DNA of 35,632 nucleotides from a virus. The stretch spans positions 1 through 35,632 of IMG/VR virus record IMGVR_UViG_3300009702_000055; one strand, written 5' to 3'. This document shows positions 1 to 5,944 of this stretch, piece after piece. How positions within the stretch are numbered: the first letter of the stretch is position 1; each line of letters starts with the position of its first letter. A model generated the notes under the pieces. That model did no database searches and was not told the origin of the DNA. It saw only the letters and a list, made by a program, of their open reading frames with translations. The translations under genes were made by a program, and so were the position numbers.

Positions 1-196
1 CGCAAGCGCCCGCGATAGACGCCGCCGCCGCTTCTAACTCGCGCAGCGTGTCGCCGCTTTCAAGCATGGCCTTTGCAACCCGGCGAGCCTGCGCCGCCGA
101 GCCCGTAAACGTGCTCACCAGCGTTGCGCCGTGGATGATCGCATCGGTCAGGTTGTCCTCCGTAAAGACCCGTGTGTTCAGTCCCGCCACGTCCAT
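1..196 (-). CDS. Hypothetical protein, 3' end cut by window edge
   Basis: Sixty-five codons are visible, starting at an ATG at 196 and running off the left edge without a stop. A purine-rich AAAGGGG/AGGAC stretch precedes the ATG. The visible protein begins MDVAGLNTRVFTEDNL and continues as a mostly helical, alanine-rich sequence without a recognisable motif. It starts 5 bases after the stop of the zinc-finger gene upstream, so it is probably in the same operon. No function can be assigned. Confidence 0.6.
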   Translation of the reverse strand, partial: MDVAGLNTRVFTEDNLTDAIIHGATLVSTFTGSAAQARRVAKAMLESGDTLRELEAAAASIAGAC

Positions 197-201
197 CTGT
201 C

Positions 202-480
202 CTACCCCTTTCTGAGCCGGTTGGCCCTCGTGTGTGTACTCGTCGTCTTCACCCCGCCCAATACGGCTAGCCGCTTCGTCCCCCCGCACGTCGGGCACGG
301 GATCGGCGCGCCGCCGGACGGCTGGGGGTACGCCCCCCGGCCGTTGTAACTGCGGACCGAGTAGGTCGGGGGGCACGGGACTCGCCCGGCCCCCCGACAC
401 TCGGGACACACAATCTCCGCATCGACCCGTCGGTCGCGCCCGACCAGCCTCAGTCCCGGGGGCGTCACGGCGTCGGGCAT
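202..480 (-). CDS. Small DnaJ-type zinc-finger protein
   Basis: A 92-residue protein starting MPDAVTPPGLRL. It carries CPECRGAG about 36 residues in and CPTCGGT about 75 residues in. These are the CxxCxGxG and CxxCxGT halves of a DnaJ-like (HSP40 cysteine-rich) zinc module, so it probably binds one zinc ion. There is no J domain, so it is not a full co-chaperone; phages often encode such stand-alone modules of unknown role. The start at 480 is preferred because the same frame further upstream (to 696) reads through the gene before it, and because GGAG lies upstream of this ATG. The start overlaps the end of the preceding gene by 16 bases, suggesting translational coupling. Confidence 0.7.
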   Translation of the reverse strand: MPDAVTPPGLRLVGRDRRVDAEIVCPECRGAGRVPCPPTYSVRSYNGRGAYPQPSGGAPIPCPTCGGTKRLAVLGGVKTTSTHTRANRLRKG

Positions 481-722
481 GATACCGGGCTCCACATCCG
501 GCCCGAGAGCCGATCCCGGCTCATCTCCGCCCGGACACCGATCGGTTGCATCAAGTGGCCCATGACCATCTCGGCCGTATCGTAGTGGTGCTGGCAGAGC
601 CACACACCCCTCAACTGGATCACGGCGTCGCTCACCGCCCCCGAGTGGGGGTCCACTCCGCAATGCCCACACTTGGGAGCGGGCGGATTCGCCCATCCCA
701 TACTTTCCCGCTCATAACCCAT
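465..722 (-). CDS. Small putative zinc-binding protein
   Basis: An 85-residue protein starting MGYERESMGWANPP. A CGHC motif at about residues 18-21 and CQHH at about 43-46 look like a CxxC...CxxH zinc site. The remainder has no recognisable family. AGAAGGGG lies about 5 bases before the ATG at 722; a second ATG at 701 is a possible alternative start. It overlaps the following DnaJ-type zinc-finger gene, so the two small zinc proteins are probably co-translated. Function unknown. Confidence 0.65.
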   Translation of the reverse strand: MGYERESMGWANPPAPKCGHCGVDPHSGAVSDAVIQLRGVWLCQHHYDTAEMVMGHLMQPIGVRAEMSRDRLSGRMWSPVSCPTP

Positions 723-813
723 TTCGGCCCCTTCTACTCTACCGCTTCCCGCTCGGCTCCGCGCCGCCCCGCTACGGGGGCTGCCCGCCTACCGGGCCTA
801 CCCGTCCCCGCGC

Positions 814-1404
814 TCAATCATCGGACCCGCCCCTCCACTTCGCCTTCAGTCCGAGCAGCACCACTGCTGCGTTCTCCTCGTCGGTATAAAGCGGGCCGGG
901 GGGTACCCGCACGCCGCTGCGGTAGAACTCCACCACCCGGCCCTTCTTCTCGGCCCGCTCGATGATAACCGGCTCCTCCAGCCCCCTGTCGTCCACGTCG
1001 GCGACCACCGCCACTCCGCCCTTCCCGTATACGACGCCGCGCCGCAGGCCGTTCCACGCCTGGAACGCCCGAGTCGGCCCGTCGGCGTCAACGACCCCCA
1101 GCCGCTCACCGCCCGCCGTCGGTATGTAGTACGCCCGCATACGGGGGGGTGCCCAGCCGTCCCGGACCCAATCGCGGAACAGGGCGTCCACGTCGTCGCG
1201 GGTCGGCTCGACCGGGTAACTCTCGCAACTGTACGGGGTAGCGATCCAAACGTGGTCCCCGCGGACCACCATCGCATCGACCGTGTACCAGCGGGGCATA
1301 CCGATCTCCCGGGCCACGGCGTTCCCCCTCTCACGGATGTATTCCACGAGTTCGTCGTTGCTCAGTCTGGCTGCCCTGGCTGCCGTGGTTGTCTCCGTCG
1401 TCAT
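814..1404 (-). CDS. Hypothetical protein, 196 aa
   Basis: Starts MTTETTTAARAARLSNDELV at 1404. AAGGGAG lies 7 bases upstream and a sigma70-like promoter (-10 TATATT at 1425-1430) lies just beyond, so this is probably the first gene of a transcript with a leader of about 14 bases. The protein is mixed alpha/beta, with tryptophan- and tyrosine-rich stretches (MPRWYTVDAMVVRGDHVWIA) and an acidic end. No domain, signal peptide or membrane segment is recognisable. It could be an early host-interaction protein given its own promoter, but that is inference only. Confidence 0.7.
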   Translation of the reverse strand: MTTETTTAARAARLSNDELVEYIRERGNAVAREIGMPRWYTVDAMVVRGDHVWIATPYSCESYPVEPTRDDVDALFRDWVRDGWAPPRMRAYYIPTAGGERLGVVDADGPTRAFQAWNGLRRGVVYGKGGVAVVADVDDRGLEEPVIIERAEKKGRVVEFYRSGVRVPPGPLYTDEENAAVVLLGLKAKWRGGSDD

Positions 1405-1424
1405 GCGTTGCTCCCTTCAGGAGA

Positions 1425-1453
1425 AATATAGGCCGCTTGGCACTTAGAATCAA
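1425..1453 (-). promoter_or_regulatory. Sigma70-like promoter for the 196-aa gene
   Basis: Minus strand: -35 TTGATT (1448-1453), a 17-base spacer and -10 TATATT (1425-1430). The 3' half of the spacer (GCCAAGCGGCC) closely matches that of the promoter at 5900-5928 (GCCAACCGGCC), so the two look like members of one phage promoter set. The predicted start is near 1418, directly before the AAGGGAG ribosome binding site. Confidence 0.7.
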
Positions 1454-1497
1454 GCGGTCTTCCCGTACTCGATCAATGTCGGCCTATGCACTCGCAT
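1450..1497 (-). CDS. Possible 15-codon micro-ORF or leader peptide
   Basis: A GGGAAGGGACAAAG ribosome-binding-like sequence precedes an ATG at 1497. The frame reads MRVHRPTLIEYGKTA and ends at a TGA that overlaps the -35 box of the promoter at 1448-1453. It lies in the gap of about 120 bases between two genes. The Shine-Dalgarno-like context is as good as that of its neighbours, but the frame is too short to judge coding potential. It may be chance, a leader peptide or a tiny protein. Confidence 0.25.
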   Translation of the reverse strand: MRVHRPTLIEYGKTA

Positions 1498-1527
1498 CTT
1501 TGTCCCTTCCCGCCGATCCCGGCGATT

Positions 1528-1839
1528 CTACACTGCTACGAGCAGCAGCGGCCTCCCATCCCAGCCGATAACGTACCCGTCCCGCGACGCGATCAGGTGC
1601 GCGTGCAGTTCACGTCGCCCGACCCACTCGGCCCTGTAGCCGTCGTCCGGCTCGCAGCCCTCAGCGTGGGCGACGTACCCGTCCAGCCCCGCCACCGCGT
1701 CCTCATCGTGCGCGCGAGCAACGAACACGACCGTTTCGCTGGCGATCCCCCGCGGGCACACCCTCACCCCGACGTACCCCATATCGGCCCGCTTGCTCAC
1801 CTCTACCCGGCTGCCCCGCACCGTGATCGTCCTACCCAT
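1528..1839 (-). CDS. Hypothetical protein, 103 aa
   Basis: Begins MGRTITVRGSRVEVSKRADM. The ATG at 1839 is preferred over the GTG directly before it (1842) because GGGGGG lies 6 bases upstream of the ATG. It is a beta-rich basic/acidic small protein with one GCEPDDGYRAEW segment and a hydrophobic end (GRPLLLVAV). No family is recognisable. The start overlaps the end of the 54-aa upstream gene by 8 bases, and its ribosome binding site lies inside a repeat copy that also encodes the end of that gene. A short CGCCG-GGAT-CGGCG hairpin follows the stop near 1513-1526. Confidence 0.65.
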   Translation of the reverse strand: MGRTITVRGSRVEVSKRADMGYVGVRVCPRGIASETVVFVARAHDEDAVAGLDGYVAHAEGCEPDDGYRAEWVGRRELHAHLIASRDGYVIGWDGRPLLLVAV

Positions 1840-1996
1840 CACTCACCCCCCGGTCGGCCCCGCCCGGTAGGCCGGAGACGAGGGGGTCATCGGCAGCAGG
1901 AAATTGCTCAGTCATGTAGGCGCAGAACAGCCGGGCTGAAACCTTACTTAGACCAGCATCCTTCGCAATACGCTGCAAATCCTCCTGGTTCGTCAC
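1832..1996 (-). CDS. Small hypothetical protein, 54 aa, with repeat-derived C-terminus
   Basis: GTG start at 1996 with a very good ribosome binding site (AAAGGAG, 7 bases upstream). The protein begins VTNQEDLQRIAKDAGLSK (initiator Val read as Met) and the first 35 residues look like a small helical, possibly DNA-binding, fold. From about residue 36 the frame runs through an intercistronic hairpin repeat (DDPLVSGLPGGADRG). In the other copies of the repeat, TGA at this spot is the upstream stop codon; here that TGA is out of frame, as if a one-base shift extended the protein. It ends with TAG at 1832-1834, overlapping the next gene. Confidence 0.65.
   Translation of the reverse strand: MTNQEDLQRIAKDAGLSKVSARLFCAYMTEQFPAADDPLVSGLPGGADRGVSDG
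1847..1889 (-). repeat. Intercistronic hairpin repeat, copy 1 (inside a coding frame)
   Basis: The minus strand reads TGACCCCCTCGTCTCC, then a CCTACCGGGCGGGG core, which matches the 5' half of the other copies (closest to the one at 5153-5222). The second hairpin is missing or degenerate. This copy encodes the tail of the 54-aa protein and provides the G-rich ribosome binding site for the gene starting at 1839. Confidence 0.6.
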
Positions 1997-2028
1997 GATG
2001 AATCTCCTTTCATGCTGCGTTCTGGCCC

Positions 2029-2092
2029 TCGATCACCCCGAGCCGTGAAACCCGCCCCCGCCCGGTAAGGCGGGGGCGAGAGAGATCAGTCA
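2029..2092 (-). repeat. Intercistronic hairpin repeat, copy 2
   Basis: Starts at the TGA stop of the 2090-2566 gene. It contains a perfect 10-bp stem with a 6-base loop (arms CGCCCCCGCC and GGCGGGGGCG, 2053-2078), then a weaker hairpin (CTCG...CGAG) before the AAAGGAG of the next gene. There is no U-tract after the strong stem, so it is not a classical intrinsic terminator. Confidence 0.7.
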
Positions 2093-2566
2093 GACGCGCC
2101 AGGCGTGCGACAGCGTAGCCTTCCCCAGTCGATCCCCACCGGTCGTCGTTACCATGCAGGGCGTTTCTCGCACAACATGAATGACACGGCGTGCCCGCTC
2201 GATCACGCGCCCACTTCGATCTCGCACTGTCCGAATAGCGCTGATCGTCGCGCCCGCGATGCCGCTCATCAGCCCCGGATAGAGTCCCACGCGGCGATCT
2301 CGCTCGGTCGTGAGCATCACGATCGAGCCGAAGCGGTCGTATGCACACGCACCGGCCACGCGCTGGCGGGGGCGACGATCGCCAGCGAACGGCCAGAGGC
2401 ACTCGCCGACCGCGCACCAGTGATTAGCCTCGCGCACCACATGATCCCCCTCATCCCAATAGACCGAGCCGCTCTCGCTCACATGGTCGGGCTCGCGCTC
2501 CGGCGGGGAGCACGGCGTAAATACGCCGTGAGTGCCCAAGTGAAAGTTGTGCCAGCAGATCGCCAT
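2090..2566 (-). CDS. Hypothetical protein, 158 aa
   Basis: Begins MAICWHNFHLGTHGVFTPCS. The frame is open back to an ATG at 2608, but that start would overlap the upstream gene by 37 bases; the start at 2566 leaves a 5-base gap and begins where the sequence becomes protein-like. Both starts have only weak upstream G-rich sequence. The N-terminal half has Cys and His residues (CWHNFH, NHWCAVGEC) that could bind a metal. The C-terminal half is basic and beta-rich (RTVRDRSGRVIERARRVIHV). No family recognised. Confidence 0.6.
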   Translation of the reverse strand: MAICWHNFHLGTHGVFTPCSPPEREPDHVSESGSVYWDEGDHVVREANHWCAVGECLWPFAGDRRPRQRVAGACAYDRFGSIVMLTTERDRRVGLYPGLMSGIAGATISAIRTVRDRSGRVIERARRVIHVVRETPCMVTTTGGDRLGKATLSHAWRV

Positions 2567-2571
2567 GCTTG

Positions 2572-3150
2572 CTATAGCCCCACGCTGTGTATGATTCTCT
2601 CGATGCACTCGCCGCTGAGCGGTATCAGGGGGCGGTAGGGATTCTTGCCGCTCATCACCGTGGGGTCGAGATCAACGCAGGTGCCCACCGACCCCGCGTC
2701 AGCAAGCAGAATGGCCAATCTATCTCTCGGAAGCAGGCGAATAGCGGTCCCGTTCACCCACGTCATCACGCCGTCCTCTCTCTCGCCCTGAACGAGCAGG
2801 ATGCGGCCGTAGTCGGGGTGGTCGATGATCGAGACACCACGACCACCGCCCTCAACGGGCCACCAAATCGATTGCTCGACAAGCCGACAGTCCACACTAT
2901 TGCTCGCCACGCGCTCATTACCAGCCCTCAGCCAATCCTCAAGGCTTTGCCAACCTGCGCCCGATCCCCATTCATGGTAGAAATCCACACCCCCTGCACG
3001 CTTGACAAGCACGATGGCCGTTCGATCTTTGCCCGCGTGCCAAGCCGTGATCGACAGCCCCGCGTCGTCGGCCACCCACGTCCGTCGGTATCCCGCATCG
3101 TCCATCAGTTCCATCACCCTGTCCCTTGGCGTGTTCTCATGCTTTCCCAT
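2572..3150 (-). CDS. Hypothetical protein, 192 aa, two-domain member of a local paralogue family
   Basis: The N-terminal half (about residues 1-75, MGKHENTPRDRVMELMDDAG ... GSGAGWQSLEDWLRA) is a clear paralogue of the separate 88-aa gene at 3245-3511. The C-terminal half (about 105-192, GVSIIDHPDYGRILLVQGE ... IRLLPRD ... MSGKNPYRP) is a clear paralogue of the separate gene at 4798-5133. So this protein looks like a fusion of two units that also exist as single genes nearby, or the ancestor from which they split. The ATG at 3150 has AAGGAG 6 bases upstream; its leader is nearly identical to that of the 88-aa gene. Function unknown; the short basic/acidic halves could be host-takeover proteins. 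Confidence 0.75.
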   Translation of the reverse strand: MGKHENTPRDRVMELMDDAGYRRTWVADDAGLSITAWHAGKDRTAIVLVKRAGGVDFYHEWGSGAGWQSLEDWLRAGNERVASNSVDCRLVEQSIWWPVEGGGRGVSIIDHPDYGRILLVQGEREDGVMTWVNGTAIRLLPRDRLAILLADAGSVGTCVDLDPTVMSGKNPYRPLIPLSGECIERIIHSVGL

Positions 3151-3173
3151 TGTTCACTCCTTGTTGTTCTACC

Positions 3174-3247
3174 TCGGCCAGGCGGACCCCCCGCCCGGCC
3201 CGGGAAACCCACCCCCGCCCCACCGGGCGGAGACCGGTGAGGGGTCA
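3174..3247 (-). repeat. Intercistronic hairpin repeat, copy 3
   Basis: Lies between the 88-aa gene (TGA at 3245-3247) and the 192-aa gene. It contains CCGCCC-CACC-GGGCGG (3215-3230 on the plus strand) and a GC-rich second segment, then the shared leader GAGGTAGAACAACAAGGAG. It is more diverged than the other copies. Confidence 0.6.
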
Positions 3248-3511
3248 GTCGATCTGCGCTCTGAGCCAATCCTCCAAGCTCTGCCAACCTGCGCCCGATG
3301 CCGTGTGCGAGTATGTCCTCCCGTACTCGTGGTAATTCCATCCCATTCTTCCGCCCCACTCCACGAGCATGAGAAGGGTCTCAAAATCCCGCACAGGATG
3401 ACACGCCGTGACCATCGAGCCGGGCAGGCCACGCACCCAAATCTGCCGATATCCCGCGCCGTCCATCAGTTTCATCGCCCTGTCCTTGGGCGTACTCTCA
3501 TGCTTTCCCAT
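3245..3511 (-). CDS. Hypothetical protein, 88 aa, paralogue of the N-terminal half of its neighbour
   Basis: Starts MGKHESTPKDRAMKLMDGAG and ends SGAGWQSLEDWLRAQID. It shares the opening MGKHE-x-TP-x-DR, the GYR-x-x-WV segment and the SGAGWQSLEDWLRA end with the first 75 or so residues of the 192-aa protein downstream (2572-3150). The leaders of both genes (GAGGTAGAACAACAAGGAGT before the ATG) also match, so leader and gene were duplicated together. Unlike the downstream protein it stops straight after the shared domain, where a repeat element begins. Function unknown. Confidence 0.75.
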   Translation of the reverse strand: MGKHESTPKDRAMKLMDGAGYRQIWVRGLPGSMVTACHPVRDFETLLMLVEWGGRMGWNYHEYGRTYSHTASGAGWQSLEDWLRAQID

Positions 3512-3533
3512 CGTTTACTCCTTGTTGTTCTAC

Positions 3534-3599
3534 CTCGGCCCGGGACCACCCCAGGCCGTAATCCCGCCCCCGCCCGGTGGGGCGGGGACGAGGGAGTCA
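3534..3599 (-). repeat. Intercistronic hairpin repeat, copy 4
   Basis: Begins at the TGA stop of the 70-aa gene (3597-3599). It contains a perfect 8-bp stem with 4-base loop (CCCCGCCC-GGTG-GGGCGGGG, 3568-3587 on the plus strand), then a second imperfect hairpin (CTGGG...TCCCGG on the minus strand) before the leader of the 88-aa gene. Confidence 0.7.
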
Positions 3600-3809
3600 G
3601 TCGGGATTCAGCGACACCTCGCCGATCCAATCGCCACTGGGATCGGCGATCGACCGGTGGCGAGTCCCATCGGTGTAGAAGTAGCCGAGGGAGAACAGAT
3701 CATCGGTGCGACCGCATCCCTCGATGCGGTCCGCTATGAGGCGGATGCGGTCGGCGATCTGTCTTGTGCTCAACTCATCCACGCGGTCGATTGCGATTTG
3801 GATTTGCAT
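3597..3809 (-). CDS. Hypothetical protein, 70 aa
   Basis: Starts MQIQIAIDRVDELSTRQIAD. The N-terminal 35 residues are predicted amphipathic helix with regular I/L spacing (IADRIRLIADRIEG); the rest is a short beta-rich segment (SLGYFYTDG) with an acidic end. The ATG at 3809 overlaps the TGA of the upstream gene in an ATGA arrangement, so translation is probably coupled. No family recognised. Confidence 0.7.
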   Translation of the reverse strand: MQIQIAIDRVDELSTRQIADRIRLIADRIEGCGRTDDLFSLGYFYTDGTRHRSIADPSGDWIGEVSLNPD

Positions 3810-4315
3810 CAGCAGGTGCCCTCAACATCGGGCACCTGCCAAGCCGCGTAGGCAGTCTCGCGCGCGGCGGCCAGCCGGGCGACACTGGCGGCGTGGGCAT
3901 CGCGGACCGAATCGACGATCCGGGTCGCCTGTTGGAGGTCGGCGACCGCCTCCGCCACGAGGGGGGCGATGGCGGAACCCTCGTAGTCCTGGGAGACGGC
4001 GCGGTAATCCCGCCCGGTCCCCCCATCGGGGGGCCGCTTATAATACCGACCCCAACACTGAGACAACTCGTACCCCATGACTGGGGTGCTGCCGGGACCG
4101 AAGTCCCGAAGGTCGCGCCGCAGCATGGCCTCGTCCGGGCCTGTGGTTTCGAGCCACAGCGTGGCCCGAACGCGAATGACGGGGATATCCGCCGCTCCCG
4201 ACGGCGGATGGTCGGGCGGGTCGGCGAGGACAACCTCGGCGAGCCACCCGTCCCCCAGAGAAGCCCAAAGCGTGTCTCCCGGCTTCGCCGGACGGGTGAG
4301 AGTGATCTGTTCCAT
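3809..4315 (-). CDS. Hypothetical protein, 168 aa
   Basis: Starts MEQITLTRPAKPGDTLWASL at 4315, with an AAAGAAG ribosome binding site 9 bases upstream. The frame is open further back, but that part crosses a repeat element and reads as non-protein sequence. The N-terminal half is beta-rich (GWLAEVVLADPPDHPP, IRVRATLWLETTG). The C-terminal 60 residues are helical and alanine-rich (APLVAEAVADLQQATRIVDS), possibly a coiled coil. It ends ATGA-overlapped with the 70-aa gene. No family recognised. Confidence 0.7.
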   Translation of the reverse strand: MEQITLTRPAKPGDTLWASLGDGWLAEVVLADPPDHPPSGAADIPVIRVRATLWLETTGPDEAMLRRDLRDFGPGSTPVMGYELSQCWGRYYKRPPDGGTGRDYRAVSQDYEGSAIAPLVAEAVADLQQATRIVDSVRDAHAASVARLAAARETAYAAWQVPDVEGTC

Positions 4316-4340
4316 GTCGTGTCTTCTTTCGATTGTGTGC

Positions 4341-4409
4341 GATCCGGCCCGGGACCATCCTGGGCCGGGAATCCCGCCCCCGCCCATCAAGGCGGAGGCG
4401 AGCGGGTCA
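4341..4409 (-). repeat. Intercistronic hairpin repeat, copy 5
   Basis: Begins at the TGA stop of the 99-aa gene (4407-4409). The first hairpin is a 9-bp stem with one G-U pair and a 6-base loop (4376-4399). The second is a GGATGGTCCCGGG-type hairpin just before the GGATCGCA leader of the next gene. Confidence 0.7.
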
Positions 4410-4706
4410 GTCGGCGGCGGCGCCCGTGATCTTCTCCTCGCCCCTGGTGTCCACAACGACCACATTGTCGTCTGAGCGCAACTCGTCGAGCACGAGCACG
4501 TCCTCCCCGTCCCGCTCGGTCCAGTGGCCCCAGTGACTGTCCCCACCCCACCAGACGGCGCCACGACCATTGGGCCAGCACGTCATCCGACCGGTGCCTC
4601 CATCGTAATCGATCAGCCATGTCTCGCATCCGACCACCAGATCTCGGCCCTGATCTGTGGGACACGCTGCCCGCGTCTCGTCCAAGTTGTCCGCTGTCAC
4701 CATCAT
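4407..4706 (-). CDS. Hypothetical protein, 99 aa
   Basis: Two adjacent ATGs (4706 and 4703) follow AAAGGAGACACAC, the ribosome binding leader shared by several genes here. Starts MMVTADNLDETRAACPTDQG. The middle is strikingly rich in tryptophan and glycine (RGAVWWGGDSHWGHW) and the end is acidic. Small beta-rich folds can look like this, but no family is recognisable. It is flanked on both sides by intercistronic hairpin repeats. Confidence 0.7.
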   Translation of the reverse strand: MMVTADNLDETRAACPTDQGRDLVVGCETWLIDYDGGTGRMTCWPNGRGAVWWGGDSHWGHWTERDGEDVLVLDELRSDDNVVVVDTRGEEKITGAAAD

Positions 4707-4730
4707 CGTGTGTCTCCTTTCGCGGTTGCG

Positions 4731-4800
4731 ATCCGCCCGGGACCATCCCGGACCGGGAAACCCACCCCCGCCCGTTGGGGCGGGGGCGGGAGAACGCCTA
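4731..4800 (-). repeat. Intercistronic hairpin repeat, copy 6 (strongest hairpins)
   Basis: Lies right after the TAG (4798-4800) of the 4798-5133 gene. The first stem is 13 bp with a 4-base loop (4761-4790); its single A-C mismatch on the plus strand is a G-U pair in the minus-strand RNA. The second is a perfect 6-bp stem with 3-base loop, CCGGGA-TGG-TCCCGG (4737-4751), directly before the leader of the 99-aa gene. No U-tract follows either stem. Confidence 0.75.
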
Positions 4801-5133
4801 GATCCCCAGTGCGCGGGCGATTTCGCCCACGTCCTCCCCGGCGATCGGGAGCGGCGGGCGGAACGGATCCCGACCGGACATCATGTCCGGATCAAGATCC
4901 GCCGTGATGTCCGGGGGCTCCGCCCCGTCCACGAGCAGTGTCGCCCATGTATCCCGCGGCAGGAGGCGGATGGCGGTCCCTCGGGACCACAGCAGTGCGC
5001 CGTCCTCCCTCTTACCCTCGATCAGCATGATCCGCCCGTATTCGGGGTGATCGATGATCGCCACCCCCCGACAGTCATGCCATCCGGCGTTCCACCCAGA
5101 CTTCGTGACCAGGGTGGGCGTATTGGTATCCAT
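4798..5133 (-). CDS. Hypothetical protein, 111 aa, paralogue of the C-terminal half of the 192-aa protein
   Basis: Starts MDTNTPTLVTKSGWNAGWHD at 5133, with AAAGGAG 8 bases upstream. Reading further back in frame enters a repeat element and is not used. From GVAIIDHPEYGRIMLIEGKR to the end (IRLLPRD, LDPDMMSGRDPFRP, ARALGI) it aligns without large gaps to the last 88 or so residues of the 192-aa protein at 2572-3150. The conserved IIDHP-x-YGRI core suggests one compact domain that can stand alone. Function unknown. Confidence 0.75.
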   Translation of the reverse strand: MDTNTPTLVTKSGWNAGWHDCRGVAIIDHPEYGRIMLIEGKREDGALLWSRGTAIRLLPRDTWATLLVDGAEPPDITADLDPDMMSGRDPFRPPLPIAGEDVGEIARALGI

Positions 5134-5152
5134 GGTGTGTCTCCTTTCAGTG

Positions 5153-5222
5153 CGATCCGCCCGGGACCATCCCGAGTCGGGAAACCCGCCCCCGCCCGGT
5201 AGGGTGGAGACGAGGGATGTCA
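5153..5222 (-). repeat. Intercistronic hairpin repeat, copy 7
   Basis: Begins at a TGA (5220-5222) that ends a start-less reading frame. The first hairpin is weakened by mismatches (CTCCACCC paired with GGGCGGGG); the second, CGGGA-TGG-TCCCG, is intact and sits just before the GGATCGCA/AAAGGAG leader of the 111-aa gene. The sequence is closest to the copy absorbed into the 54-aa gene. Confidence 0.65.
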
Positions 5223-5297
5223 ACCGTCATTGACCGGATCGGCGTCGTGGTGCTCACAGTCGGCGATTGCCCGCTCGTATCCAGTGTCGTGTCCCCA
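5220..5297 (-). pseudogene. Possible relic of a small gene (no start codon)
   Basis: The frame ending at TGA 5220-5222, exactly where a repeat copy begins, reads GYERAIADCEHHDADPVNDG before the stop. That is plausible protein, but the frame has no ATG, GTG or TTG between this stop and an in-frame TGA at about 5300. Just upstream, GGGGACACGACAC resembles the ribosome binding leader of a neighbour (GAAGACACGACATG), as if the start codon had been lost. It may be a decayed gene between the 177-aa gene and the repeat, or chance. Confidence 0.3.
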
Positions 5298-5321
5298 TCA
5301 TCAGGGCGGGGGCCCGTATCA

Positions 5322-5855
5322 CTACGCCCGTGCGATCGGATCGAACCGCTCGCTCTTGGTCGGCTCGGTGGACTCCACGACGCTCGCCGCGTAGTCCCCG
5401 TTCGCCGGGGCGACGCCCCGCATCGTCTCATCCGCGAGGCGGCTGATCCGCGTGAGGGCCCTCTCGTCGGCCGGGTCCAGCCCGTACGCGCCGACAAGCC
5501 CGAGCGCCGTCTTGAGCAGGTCGCGCAGGCTTGCCGCTCGATCGAAGTTGGCGACCGCCAACTCCTTCCACCTCGGCGATCGCCGCTCGCTCACCTTCAC
5601 GTTCGGGACGTATGGGCCGTCCTCGAAGGGCTTGCCCGCCGCCAGATGGGCGAGCGCCATCGCGCCCACCGTCCCCGCGGCCTTCTTGGCGTCGGCAGCC
5701 AGAGCGGACATGGACTTGTAGCCCGAGAGGCCCCAGTTGGGGAACTCCCCGGTCGCCTCGACGGCGGCTTGGAGTTCCGCCGGGAACCCCGCTACCTCGT
5801 CCGCCCATCCCTCGAAGGTCCGGGCGTGCTCCAATACTTCCGCTTTCCGTGCCAT
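5322..5855 (-). CDS. Hypothetical protein, 177 aa, first gene after the strong promoter
   Basis: Starts MARKAEVLEHARTFEGWADE at 5855, with GGAAGGGAC upstream. An in-frame start at 5882 exists, but it lies within about 11 bases of the predicted transcription start and in a leader hairpin, so it is unlikely. The protein is almost entirely helical with many alanines (AALAADAKKAAGTVGAMALA, RISRLADETMRG). No membrane segment or catalytic motif is seen. As the first gene behind the best promoter in the window it is likely highly expressed. Function unknown. Confidence 0.75.
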   Translation of the reverse strand: MARKAEVLEHARTFEGWADEVAGFPAELQAAVEATGEFPNWGLSGYKSMSALAADAKKAAGTVGAMALAHLAAGKPFEDGPYVPNVKVSERRSPRWKELAVANFDRAASLRDLLKTALGLVGAYGLDPADERALTRISRLADETMRGVAPANGDYAASVVESTEPTKSERFDPIARA

Positions 5856-5870
5856 TGTGTGTCCCTTCCG

Positions 5871-5890
5871 GTCCGGGATCATTCCCGATT
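5871..5890 (-). promoter_or_regulatory. Stem-loop in the 5' leader
   Basis: CGGGA-ATGA-TCCCG on the minus strand lies within a few bases of the predicted transcription start (about 5893). It is the same type as the second hairpin of the intercistronic repeats, so each gene in this operon appears to have a similar stem-loop before its ribosome binding site. Confidence 0.5.
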
Positions 5891-5899
5891 GACCATAGG

Positions 5900-5928
5900 A
5901 CTATAGGCCGGTTGGCGCATTGAGTCAA
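5900..5928 (-). promoter_or_regulatory. Strong sigma70-like promoter for the small-gene operon
   Basis: Minus strand: -35 TTGACT (5923-5928), a 17-base spacer and -10 TATAGT (5900-5905). The predicted start is near 5893. Two palindromic operator-like sites lie upstream at 5945-5965 and 5995-6015; the near one is centred about 62 bp upstream of the start. This is the best promoter match in the window. Confidence 0.8.
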
Positions 5929-5944
5929 GGGTGTTGGGAGAGAA

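Noticed and set aside
202-696. A 164-codon frame covering the zinc-finger gene
   Set aside because: Its first 70 or so codons are low-complexity sequence antisense to nothing and overlap a better gene (465-722). The DnaJ-type part starts well at 480.
2010-2417. An Arg-rich minus-strand frame
   Set aside because: It overlaps the 2090-2566 gene in another frame and runs into an intercistronic repeat; composition is that of a shadow frame.
2053-4790. Strong GC hairpins as intrinsic terminators
   Set aside because: None is followed by a U-tract, and genes continue in the same direction with no promoter between them. Processing or stability elements are more likely, though weak termination is possible.
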